A stretch of DNA of 64,000 nt, taken from Pseudomonas sp. MYb185. Its GTDB lineage: Bacteria > Pseudomonadota > Gammaproteobacteria > Pseudomonadales > Pseudomonadaceae. The notes under the pieces were generated by a model that was not told the DNA's origin, ran no database searches, and worked only from the letters and a program-made list of their open reading frames with translations. The stretch's first letter is position 1. Each line of letters opens with the position of its first letter. Positions 56,623 to 64,000 of this stretch are shown here, piece by piece. Position numbers and translations under genes: made by a program. The DNA is taken from the NCBI RefSeq assembly GCF_002979975.1, contig NZ_PCQD01000001.1, positions 124,001 through 188,000 on the forward strand, in the 5' to 3' direction.

Positions 56623-57900
56623 TTGAAGAACCTGCAAGCCGTGCGCGGCATGAACGACATCCTGCCCGCCGACAGCGCGTTGTGGCAATACCTGGAAAGC
56701 ACCGTGGCCAAGGTCCTGGCCGGCTACGGCTATCAGCAGATTCGTCTGCCGATCGTCGAACCCACTGAGCTGTTCAAGCGCTCCATCGGTGAGGTCACCG
56801 ATATCGTCGAGAAGGAAATGTACACCTTCGCCGACCGTAACGGCGACTCCCTGACCCTGCGCCCGGAGGGCACCGCCGGCTGTGTGCGCGCCATGCTCGA
56901 GCACGGTCTGCTGGGTGGTGGTGTCAGCCACAAGGTCTGGTACACCGGGCCGATGTTCCGTCACGAGCGTCCGCAGAAGGGCCGGTATCGCCAGTTCCAT
57001 CAGGTCGGGGTGGAAACCTTCAACCTGACGGGCCCGGATATCGACGCTGAACTGATCATTCTCAGCTGGCGTCTGTGGCAGCAGCTGGGCCTGGATGAAG
57101 CCGTCACCCTGGAACTCAACAGCCTCGGTTCCAGCGCTGACCGTGCCCGCTACCGCGACGATCTGGTGACCTACCTGCGTGCGCGCTTCGAGCAACTGGA
57201 TGAAGACAGCCAGCGCCGCCTCGACAGCAACCCGCTGCGCGTGCTGGACAGCAAGAACCCGGACACCCAGGCGTTGCTGGCCGATGCCCCAAAACTGGCC
57301 GATTACCTGAACGATGAGGCCCGCGCGCATTTCGACGGCCTGCGCGCGCTGCTGGATGCCGCCGGCATTCCCTACGTGATCAATCCGCGCCTGGTACGCG
57401 GGCTGGACTACTACGGGCTGACAGTGTTCGAATGGGTCACCGACAAGCTCGGCGCCCAGGGCACCGTGTGCGCCGGCGGCCGCTATGATGGCCTGGTGGA
57501 ACAGTTGGGTGGCAAACCGGCACCGGCGGTCGGGTTCGCCATGGGCATGGAGCGGCTGTTGCTGCTGATCGAGACCCTCGGCAAGGTGCCGGCCGAACTG
57601 TCCCGGCAAGTCGATGTCTATCTGGTCACGCTCGGTGGCGGCACCCAGCAAGCAGCTATCCGCCTGGCCGAACAGCTGCGCGATGCCTTGCCCGGAATAC
57701 GTCTGGTAGTGCATTGTGGCGGCGGCAGTTTCAAGAGTCAGTTCAAGAAGGCTGACAAGTCCGGTGCGCTGTATGCACTGATCCTCGGTGAAGAGGAAGC
57801 CGCCGCCGGGCAGGTGGGGCTCAAGCCCCTGCGCGGTGATGGCGAACAGCTGAACCTGGCATGGGACGCCGTGCCGCAGCAGCTGCGCGACCTATTGTAA
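56623..57900 (+). CDS. hisS: Histidine--tRNA ligase
   Basis: 425 residues from a TTG start at 56623, supported by AAGGAA 8 bases upstream and by the family N-terminus [14 protein letters not shown]. Class II motif 2 ([21 protein letters not shown]) is at about 107-127, the His-binding signature [16 protein letters not shown] near 258-273, and motif 3 ([16 protein letters not shown]) near 304-319. The anticodon-binding domain occupies about 325-425. The TTG start may reduce translation. It is part of the ispG-hisS-yfgM-bamB run. Confidence 0.96.
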   Translation: MKNLQAVRGMNDILPADSALWQYLESTVAKVLAGYGYQQIRLPIVEPTELFKRSIGEVTDIVEKEMYTFADRNGDSLTLRPEGTAGCVRAMLEHGLLGGGVSHKVWYTGPMFRHERPQKGRYRQFHQVGVETFNLTGPDIDAELIILSWRLWQQLGLDEAVTLELNSLGSSADRARYRDDLVTYLRARFEQLDEDSQRRLDSNPLRVLDSKNPDTQALLADAPKLADYLNDEARAHFDGLRALLDAAGIPYVINPRLVRGLDYYGLTVFEWVTDKLGAQGTVCAGGRYDGLVEQLGGKPAPAVGFAMGMERLLLLIETLGKVPAELSRQVDVYLVTLGGGTQQAAIRLAEQLRDALPGIRLVVHCGGGSFKSQFKKADKSGALYALILGEEEAAAGQVGLKPLRGDGEQLNLAWDAVPQQLRDLL

Positions 57901-57937
57901 GAACACGAACCAAACTGACGCGGTAAAGGAGAGCAGG

Positions 57938-58582
57938 GTGAGTTACCAGACGGAAGAAGAACAGGTAGAACGCATCAAGGAAGTCTGGCATCGCCACGGT
58001 GTGCCCGTGCTGACCGGTATTGTCTTGGCGCTGGCTGGCGTATTCGGCTGGAATGGCTGGAGCAACTACCAGGAAACCAAGGCCGCCAATGCGTCCGCCG
58101 TGTACCAGAGCATGCTCGAAAGCGTGCTGCAGGATGACAGCGAAGCCGGCCGCACCCGCGGCGCCGAGCTGGCCGAACAGTTGCGCAGTGACTACCCCGG
58201 TACCCGCTACGCCCTGTTCGCCGCGCTGATGCAGGCACGGTTGGCGGTGGAGGCGGGTGATTTCGATGCGGCCGAAACACTGCTGCGCGATGTTGCCAGG
58301 AATGGCAAGGATGCGGCGTTGCAGGAAGTTGCCCGTCAGCGTCTGGCCCGTGTCCTGGCGCAACTGGAGCGTGCCGAGGAAGGCCTGGAGCTGTTCTCTA
58401 CGCCGGTGACCGGCGAGCTGCTGGCCAGCCGTGAGGAAGTACGCGGCGACCTGCTGCTGAGCCTGGGCCGGTTGTCTGATGCCCGCCAGGCCTACCAGGC
58501 GGCGCTGGAGGCCACTGTCGATCAGCGTGCGCGCCCGCAACTGCAGTTGAAACTGGATGACCTGGCGGAGGAAGCCTCTTGA
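57938..58582 (+). CDS. yfgM: YfgM family ancillary SecYEG/periplasmic TPR protein
   Basis: 214 residues from GTG 57938, with AAGGAG about 8 bases upstream. A short cytoplasmic start (MSYQTEEEQVERIKEVWHRH) leads into one TM helix at about 22-41 (GVPVLTGIVLALAGVFGWNGW), then a periplasmic helical TPR-like domain rich in Ala, Glu and Leu. In E. coli YfgM works with PpiD at the Sec translocon and affects the Rcs response. It overlaps bamB by four bases, the conserved hisS-yfgM-bamB-der order. Confidence 0.92.
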   Translation: MSYQTEEEQVERIKEVWHRHGVPVLTGIVLALAGVFGWNGWSNYQETKAANASAVYQSMLESVLQDDSEAGRTRGAELAEQLRSDYPGTRYALFAALMQARLAVEAGDFDAAETLLRDVARNGKDAALQEVARQRLARVLAQLERAEEGLELFSTPVTGELLASREEVRGDLLLSLGRLSDARQAYQAALEATVDQRARPQLQLKLDDLAEEAS

Positions 58583-59724
58583 AGTTGATGACCCGAACTC
58601 TGGCCGCCGGGCTCGCTGCCCTGTTGCTGGTCGGTTGCAGTGGTTCCTCGAAGAAGGAACTGCCGCCGGCGGAACTGGAAAAATTCACTGCCGAAGTGCA
58701 GCTCGACCGTAGCTGGAAACGCAATATCGGCGTTGGCCAGGGCGAGCTGTTCAACAACCTGCAGCCCGCCCTCGATGGCCTTACCCTGTATGCCGCCGAT
58801 GCCAAAGGCCGGGTGGTCGCCATGGATCGGGATACCGGCAAGGTCAACTGGCAGGTCAAGCTCAAGGAGCCGCTGTCCGGCGCGGTTGGCGTTGGTGGTG
58901 GCCGGGTGCTGCTCGGTACCCTGGATGGTCGCGTGATCACCCTGGACGAGAACGATGGCAGCGAACTCTGGCGCGCCCAGGTATCCAGCGAAGTGCTCGC
59001 TCCGCCGCAGACCAATGGCGACATCGTGGTGGTGCAGAGCCAGGACGACAAGCTGGTGGCACTGGATATCGGTACCGGCGAGCAGCGCTGGATCTACGAA
59101 TCCAGCCTGCCGGTGCTGACCGTGCGCGGTCACAGCACGCCGGTGGTATCCCTGCATCGGGTCTACGCCGGTCTGGCCAGTGGCCGGCTGGTGGCACTGG
59201 ATGCCGAGAACGGCATCCCGCTGTGGGAGCAGCGTATTGCCCAGCCCCAGGGCCGCTCGGAACTGGAACGCATGGTCGATATCGATGGTCGGCTGCTGCT
59301 GGATGACCAGACCCTGTATGCCGCTACCTACCAGGGCAACCTGGTGGCGGTCGATGCCGAGTCAGGCAACATCCGCTGGCAGCGTCCGACTTCCAGCCAT
59401 GCCGGCCCCGGCGCAGGTTTTGGCAGCGTCTACCTGAGCAAGGCCGACGGCACCGTCGAAGCCTACGATCAGAACCGCGCTACCCCATTGTGGACCAATG
59501 ACAACCTGCTGCGTCGCCAGCTCACCGGCCCGGTTGCGTTCAGCAGCTATGTGGCGGTAGCCGACTTCCAGGGCTATCTGCATCTGCTGGCGCAGACCGA
59601 TGGTCGTCTGGTCGGTCGCGTGCGGGTCGACAGCAAGGGCGTGCGGGTACCGCCGATCGTGCAGGGTGGCACCTTGTATGTGTACGGCAACAGCGGTGAT
59701 CTGGCAGCCTACCAGCTGCGCTGA
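58579..59724 (+). CDS. bamB: Outer membrane protein assembly factor BamB
   Basis: 381 residues. TTG at 58579 is chosen as the start because GGAGG lies 7 bases before it; the next ATG (58588) is too far from it. The signal peptide ends in LLLVGC with lipidated Cys20. The mature protein is an eight-bladed PQQ-type beta-propeller: repeated blades such as LYAADAKGRVVAMDRDTGKV and VLLGTLDGRVITLDENDG are visible. BamB is a lipoprotein of the BAM complex that inserts outer-membrane barrels. A strong terminator follows 24 bases after the stop. Confidence 0.95.
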   Translation: MKLMTRTLAAGLAALLLVGCSGSSKKELPPAELEKFTAEVQLDRSWKRNIGVGQGELFNNLQPALDGLTLYAADAKGRVVAMDRDTGKVNWQVKLKEPLSGAVGVGGGRVLLGTLDGRVITLDENDGSELWRAQVSSEVLAPPQTNGDIVVVQSQDDKLVALDIGTGEQRWIYESSLPVLTVRGHSTPVVSLHRVYAGLASGRLVALDAENGIPLWEQRIAQPQGRSELERMVDIDGRLLLDDQTLYAATYQGNLVAVDAESGNIRWQRPTSSHAGPGAGFGSVYLSKADGTVEAYDQNRATPLWTNDNLLRRQLTGPVAFSSYVAVADFQGYLHLLAQTDGRLVGRVRVDSKGVRVPPIVQGGTLYVYGNSGDLAAYQLR

Positions 59725-59748
59725 AGCCGAAACAGGTTATACTTTCCC

Positions 59749-59782
59749 GGCCGCTGCCCGCTGAAGGCGCAGCGGCCTTTTT
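59749..59782 (+). terminator. Rho-independent terminator of bamB
   Basis: GGCCGCTG (59749-59756) pairs with CAGCGGCC (59770-59777), followed by TTTTTGTTTTTG. It separates the ispG-bamB run from der, which therefore probably has its own promoter or relies on read-through. Confidence 0.93.
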
Positions 59783-59818
59783 GTTTTTGTTTGGCACCAC
59801 AAGGTGCGCGGAGTAAGC

Positions 59819-61261
59819 ATGGTTCCTGTTATCGCCCTGGTGGGCCGGCCGAATGTCGGTAAATCCACGCTGTTCAACCGTCTGACCAAAAGTCGTGACG
59901 CCATAGTCGCCGACGTGGCCGGGTTGACCCGCGACCGCCAGTACGGCGAAGCGGTCTGGCAGGGCAAGCCCTATATCGTCGTCGATACCGGTGGCCTGAC
60001 CGGAGACGAACACGGCATCGAGACCATCATGGCCGGGCAGTCGCTGCAGGCCATCGAAGAGGCCGATGCGGTCCTGTTCCTGGTGGACGCCCGGGCGGGG
60101 CGCACCGCCGGCGACGAAATGATCGCCGAGCATCTGCGCAAGCGCGACAAGCAGACCTTCCTGATCGCCAACAAGGTGGACGGTGCCGACCAGGACTCGA
60201 TCATCGGTGAATTCGCCGCTCTGGGTCTGGGCACGCCGATCGGCATCGCCGCCGCGCATGGGCGCAACATCAATCCCATGCTCGAAGCGGTACTGGTCGA
60301 AGGCGATATCCAGACCACCGAACTGGACGAGGATGGCAACCCCATCGAGCGTCTGCCGGTCACCCCCATCGGCACCAAGATCGCGGTCATCGGCCGGCCC
60401 AACGTCGGCAAGTCGACCCTGGTCAACCGCCTGCTGGGCGAGGAGCGGGTGGTGGTGTTCGATCAGGCCGGTACCACGCGGGACAGTATCTATATCCCCT
60501 ACGAGCGCCACGACAAGCCCTATACGCTGATCGATACCGCCGGCGTGCGGCGGCGCGGCAAGGTGTTCGAGGCGATCGAGAAATTCTCGGTGATCAAGAC
60601 CCTGCAGGCGATCCAGGATGCCAACGTGGTGGTGTTCGTGGTCGATGCCCGCGAGGGTATCGTCGAACAGGATCTGCACCTGCTGGGCTTCGTCCTGGAA
60701 GCCGGTCGTGCCCTGGTGATCGCCATCAACAAGTGGGATGGCATGGAGCAGAGCGAGAAGGAATACGTCAAGACCGAGCTGCAGCGCCGGCTGATCTTCA
60801 CCCAGTTCGCCGATCAGCATTTCATCTCGGCCCTGCATGGCAGCGGCGTCGGTCTGCTCTACAAGTCGGTGGATCAGGCCTTTGAAAGCGCCATGACCAA
60901 GATTCCGACCAAGCGCATGACCGAGATTCTCGAAGCAGCGGTGGCCGAACACCAGCCGCCGCTGGTCAATGGGCGTCGTATCAAGCTGCGCTATGCCCAC
61001 CTGGGCGGCTCCAATCCGCCGATCATCGTGATCCACGGCAACCAGGTTGATGCGGTGCCGCGCTCCTACACGCGCTACCTGGAGAACGTCTTCCGCAAGG
61101 TGCTGAAACTGTCCGGCACGCCGATCCGCGTCGAATACAAGGGCGGCGACAACCCCTATGCGGAGAAGAAGAACAAGCTGTCGGAGCGCCAGGTGAACAA
61201 GAAGCGGCGCCTGATGAGTCACCACAAGAAGGCCGAGAAGAAGCGCCGGGACAAGCGCTGA
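59819..61261 (+). CDS. der: GTPase Der (EngA)
   Basis: 480 residues from ATG 59819 (GGAG 5 bases upstream). Two tandem GTPase domains are visible: [15 protein letters not shown] at about 9-23 with DTGGL and NKVDG, then [20 protein letters not shown] near 192-211 with [11 protein letters not shown] and NKWDG. The C-terminal KH-like domain (about 370-455) ends in a Lys/Arg-rich tail ([20 protein letters not shown]). Der is essential for maturation of the 50S ribosomal subunit. The frame upstream of 59819 is open for five codons but has no ribosome site. Confidence 0.97.
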   Translation: MVPVIALVGRPNVGKSTLFNRLTKSRDAIVADVAGLTRDRQYGEAVWQGKPYIVVDTGGLTGDEHGIETIMAGQSLQAIEEADAVLFLVDARAGRTAGDEMIAEHLRKRDKQTFLIANKVDGADQDSIIGEFAALGLGTPIGIAAAHGRNINPMLEAVLVEGDIQTTELDEDGNPIERLPVTPIGTKIAVIGRPNVGKSTLVNRLLGEERVVVFDQAGTTRDSIYIPYERHDKPYTLIDTAGVRRRGKVFEAIEKFSVIKTLQAIQDANVVVFVVDAREGIVEQDLHLLGFVLEAGRALVIAINKWDGMEQSEKEYVKTELQRRLIFTQFADQHFISALHGSGVGLLYKSVDQAFESAMTKIPTKRMTEILEAAVAEHQPPLVNGRRIKLRYAHLGGSNPPIIVIHGNQVDAVPRSYTRYLENVFRKVLKLSGTPIRVEYKGGDNPYAEKKNKLSERQVNKKRRLMSHHKKAEKKRRDKR

Positions 61262-61269
61262 TCTCTCGC

Positions 61270-61461
61270 GGGGTGTAGCGCCCCTGCGCTACGCCTGCGA
61301 CCTGCAGCAACCCCAACCCATGCAGGTCGCCATGGGTTGGGGTGTAGCACCCCTGCGGCCTTGCAGCAACCCCAGCCCCGTCGTCGCGCAGGCGCGCGAC
61401 AACCCGTGCAGAGGCGCCGCCACGGGTTGGGGTGTAGCGCCCCTGCGCTACGCCTGCGCTG
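61270..61461. repeat. Cluster of GTGTAGCGCC/GCTACGCC repeats (variant C)
   Basis: Between convergent der and the lipoprotein gene, GGTGTAGCGCCCCTGCGCTA occurs twice (about 61271 and 61431), with a degenerate third copy near 61340. ACCCATGCAGGTCGC/ATGGGTTGGGG and CCCGTGCAGAGG/CCACGGGTTGGGG are further inverted pairs. At 61380-61405 lies the 26-base hairpin, here with stem TCGCGC/GCGCGA around AGGC. The block likely folds into several hairpins and may terminate both transcripts. Confidence 0.75.
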
Positions 61462-61464
61462 CTA

Positions 61465-63588
61465 TCACGGCTGCAATACCCCCACCAGCAGACCGATGGC
61501 ATCCCCCGCCTCGGTATCCAGGCGATAGTTGAGGATCAGCAGGCGATTGCCCTGTTGGACATAACCGTTGGCGCTGAAGGTCGCTTCGCGCCCATCGGCC
61601 AGGGTGGTCTGTCCGCTGAGGCTGACCTGCCCGTCGCTGCCGACAGAGACCTGGCCCTGCTCGGAGAGGCTGATGTTCAGCGGATCACTGTTGGAGCCTT
61701 CGCCCAGACCATTGTTCACCGCCACCTGGGTCTGCAGTGATGTGGCCAGATTGGCGCTGGTATTGCTGTCGAAGTCGAGGAATCCGGCATTGAAGCGATG
61801 CGCTGCCAGGCTACCCGTCTGGGCATCGGTGCCCAGGCCGAACAGGCGATAGCGCTGCCCGGCCATATTCGCATCCTGCGCCGCCTTGACGCCGACCACG
61901 AACTGACGCTCACCTTCGGATACCCACAGGCGGTCACCATCATCGCTGTCCAGCACATCCTGCAGGCTGGGGCTCTCCCGTGACAGCACCAGTGTCAGGC
62001 CATCGGCCGAGGCCCAGCCGCTCAATGGGCTATCTGCCAGTTCCTCCGGGGTTTCTGCCAGCTTCAATTCCCCGTCACTGGCCAGGCTGAACACGGCGTT
62101 GCCGCAGTTGTCACCCAGCTCAGCAGTCGAACCGTAATAGGTCGGCTGGATATTGCCCAGCTCGATATACAGGCCCCGCTCGACGGTTTCGCAGAACTGC
62201 AGCGTGCCATTGCTGGCGAAGTCGAAGCTGCCGACGAAGCTGGACAGATCCAGGGTGCCGGGGTTCTCGCCGCTCAGTTCGATCATGCCGTAGCTGCCGG
62301 ACAGAGCCGGACGGCTGGTGGCTTTCTTGACGATGATGCCCAGGCTGCCGTTCATCACCTGTTCCACCAGCGCATTGTCACTGTTGCGGTCACGGACTTC
62401 GCGTAGCTGGAAGGTACTGTCGACCAGCACGTTGAATGGCGCGTCGGCAGGCCCGGCGGCTAGCAGCCGGCTGGCGGATTCAAATTCCCGGTCACTGCAG
62501 TCGGCGGCCGGGGTCGCGCACTGCGGGTATTCGCCAGAGTCGCGGTCATAGTCGGTGACCTCTTCCCGGCTCGGCATGCTGAAGCCACGTGAGTCGATGG
62601 TGAATCCGGCCTCGTCCGCCTCATCATCGATCCAGGCCCGCGCCTCGGTGTTGCTGTTGCTGCCCAGCAGGTTGACGAACTCGTAGTCGAAGTTGTCGCC
62701 GGCAGCGAGACGGAAGGTGGCCTGGTCGCCGGCAACGCTGATATCCGCATTCAATGTCCTGTGTCCGCCCAGCAGGTAGCCGCTGCGGAACACCCCCAGG
62801 CTGGTGCTACTGCTGTAGTAACTGCCGGTGGCCTGGCTCGCCAGGGTTGCGGTTACCGGTGGCGTGGCCTTTTCGTCGAGCTGATCGTCGATCACCGCCG
62901 CCAGGCGGGCACCCACCTCCTCAAGCAGGTCTTCGGTACTGGTCGAGGTATAGATGGCGTTATACAGGGCCTGCTGGATGTCCTCGTTCTGGCTCACCAG
63001 ATCCTCGATCTCGCTGATCAGGTCGTTGATCTCGGCAGGTTCCAGTTCGTCCAGCTGGCTGATCCGGTTGGCCAGCAGTTTGGTCACCAGAGTGGTGATC
63101 GGTGTGGCGGTCAGCGAGCCGGAGCTGGCGGGTACCCGGAAACTGATACCGGGGTTGATCCCGGAGGCATTGCTCAAGGCAATCTCGAAGTAATGCTCGA
63201 GGCCGGCTTCATCAGCCGTGGTAACGCTATAGGTGCCGTCACCATTGTCCACCACCTCGCTGATTTCCCGTTCCGCATCATCGCTGAGGTTCCTCAGCGT
63301 GAAATCGCCAGGCTGCAGCCCATCGAGCAGTTCGGCCAGCGCCGGGGGCACCAGCAGGTTGATCAGCGCGCTGGCCAGTTGTTCAGCCGGGCTCAGCCGG
63401 GCAGGCCCCAGGGTCAGGCCGAGGCTTTCGGGAACATCCACGCTCAGGGTATAGGTGAAGCCGCCACCGGGTGCCGGTTCGGGAGCGGAAGAACTGCTTC
63501 CGCCACCACCACCGCCGCCAAAGCAGCCAGACAGCATGGCGGCGGAAGAAACCGCAAGAGCCAGAGGCAACAGAGTAAATCGACGCAT
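61465..63588 (-). CDS. Large lipoprotein of unknown function with poly-Gly/Ser linker
   Basis: 707 residues. The signal peptide ends in lipobox MLSGC (Cys22), followed by a run of seven glycines, SSSS and a Pro/Ala/Gly linker, so the body is tethered away from the membrane. Residues about 45-200 form a Leu- and Asp/Glu-rich segment (SLGLTLGPARLSPAEQLASA; DLISEIEDLVSQNEDIQQAL). Residues 250-707 are rich in Gly, Ser, Asp and alternating hydrophobics, suggesting beta-sandwich or beta-helix repeats; five cysteines (PQCATPAADC, LQFC, LGDNCG) could form disulfides. Strongly acidic overall. An outer-membrane or surface lipoprotein is inferred. I do not recognise a catalytic motif or family. Confidence 0.85.
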   Translation of the reverse strand: MRRFTLLPLALAVSSAAMLSGCFGGGGGGGSSSSAPEPAPGGGFTYTLSVDVPESLGLTLGPARLSPAEQLASALINLLVPPALAELLDGLQPGDFTLRNLSDDAEREISEVVDNGDGTYSVTTADEAGLEHYFEIALSNASGINPGISFRVPASSGSLTATPITTLVTKLLANRISQLDELEPAEINDLISEIEDLVSQNEDIQQALYNAIYTSTSTEDLLEEVGARLAAVIDDQLDEKATPPVTATLASQATGSYYSSSTSLGVFRSGYLLGGHRTLNADISVAGDQATFRLAAGDNFDYEFVNLLGSNSNTEARAWIDDEADEAGFTIDSRGFSMPSREEVTDYDRDSGEYPQCATPAADCSDREFESASRLLAAGPADAPFNVLVDSTFQLREVRDRNSDNALVEQVMNGSLGIIVKKATSRPALSGSYGMIELSGENPGTLDLSSFVGSFDFASNGTLQFCETVERGLYIELGNIQPTYYGSTAELGDNCGNAVFSLASDGELKLAETPEELADSPLSGWASADGLTLVLSRESPSLQDVLDSDDGDRLWVSEGERQFVVGVKAAQDANMAGQRYRLFGLGTDAQTGSLAAHRFNAGFLDFDSNTSANLATSLQTQVAVNNGLGEGSNSDPLNISLSEQGQVSVGSDGQVSLSGQTTLADGREATFSANGYVQQGNRLLILNYRLDTEAGDAIGLLVGVLQP

Positions 63589-63748
63589 GGCGAAATCCTT
63601 TTTTTAGATAGTTAAGTCCTCCGAAATGTAGTGAGTGTGATGGCGTTATGTCATACCCATATTTGGGTAAGAATCAGGGGGCGTGAAAGCCATTTGTGAG
63701 GTTTGGCGCGGCTGCGCTACGGCTATTAACCGAAGCTGCTGAAAAACT
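63589..63748. other. Upstream region of the lipoprotein gene
   Basis: 160 bases with no gene. AAGGATTTCGCC precedes the lipoprotein ATG on the minus strand, giving AAGGA 7 bases upstream. The segment 63604-63690 is AT-richer than its surroundings, as expected of a promoter, but I cannot assign -35/-10 elements with confidence. Confidence 0.4.
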
Positions 63749-64000
63749 GTCGTCGAGCAGGCGCTCGACAACCCGGTAGGAGGTGGCGCTTGGTCCGGGG
63801 TGTAGCGCCTCGATCCGCGTTCGGGCGCTACGCTTGCAGCGCGACGCGATCCCTAAACCGTCGTCGAGCAGGCGCTCGACAACCCGGTAGGAGATGGCGC
63901 TTGGTCCGGGATGTAGCGCCCCGGTCGGCGTTCGGGCACTACGCCTGCAGCGCGACGCGATCCCTAAACCGTCGTCGAGCGGGCGCTCGACAACCCATGG
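63749..64000. repeat. 111-bp tandem repeat, 2.3 copies, with internal palindromes (variant B)
   Basis: Copies start at 63749, 63860 and 63971 (cut by the window edge), giving a period of exactly 111 bases. Each unit begins with the 26-base hairpin (TCGAGC/GCTCGA around AGGC, or GGGC in copy 3). It continues with GGTAGGAG(G/A)TGGCGCTTGGT, then TGTAGCGCC...GGCGCTAC (or GGCACTAC), and ends CGACGCGATCCCTAAACC. The two full copies differ at only a few positions. The same modules occur at 27.8 and 61.3 kb. Confidence 0.92.

Noticed and set aside
63749-64000. Possible CRISPR array
   Set aside because: The whole 111-bp unit is repeated, with no short direct repeats alternating with unique spacers, and no cas genes in the window.

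Overview
The window is a contiguous stretch of high-GC gammaproteobacterial chromosome that reads as Pseudomonadaceae. Three things point there: the gene order tRNA-Leu, queA, tgt, yajC, secD, secF, suhB, trmJ, cysE, iscS, ndk, rlmN, pilW, rodZ, ispG, hisS, yfgM, bamB, der; a second block with OmpA lipoprotein, acyltransferase, pta, ackA, slyD, glycosyltransferase, cysZ and trxB; and the Pseudomonas-type ornithine decarboxylase, DUF1329 and DUF3087 proteins. A member of the Halopseudomonas/P. pertucinogena branch is my guess only. I see no prophage, insertion sequence, rRNA operon or CRISPR array.

Layout. 1-5.5 kb: a cut-off Tim44-like gene, an SDR enzyme, a small membrane protein, a TatD nuclease, an EVE-domain protein, a DUF1329 protein, and the internally deleted remnant of a flavodoxin-fold reductase. 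5.5-9.6 kb: class Ia ribonucleotide reductase (nrdA, nrdB, yfaE), with two NrdR boxes upstream of nrdA. 9.6-20 kb: DUF1289, prfC, a urea-degradation operon (atzF, uca, GntR regulator) and glpD. 20-29 kb: ornithine decarboxylase behind a folded leader, nagB, a fatty-acid module (CoA ligase, thiolase, SDR) and two transporters. 29-31 kb: an arylamine N-acetyltransferase divergent from soxR, with a SoxR box between them. 31-42 kb: envelope, acetate and redox genes. 42-61 kb: the conserved housekeeping run from tRNA-Leu to der. 61-64 kb: REP-like repeats, a large unknown lipoprotein and a 111-bp tandem repeat.

The strongest unusual signal is in the housekeeping run. The place where Pseudomonas carries iscR-iscS-iscU-iscA-hscB-hscA-fdx-iscX contains only iscS, and this IscS lacks the C-terminal tail that docks IscU. 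Fe-S enzymes remain abundant nearby (RlmN, IspG, YfaE, SoxR), so cluster assembly must be provided elsewhere, probably by a SUF-type system. Second is a SoxR-type promoter (box inside a 19-bp spacer) that reads into the arylamine N-acetyltransferase gene, suggesting redox-stress control of arylamine acetylation. Third is a dispersed 26-nt hairpin found at three loci, with compensatory base changes that preserve the stem.

All calls rest on reading the sequence and on remembered family features. No database search was run.
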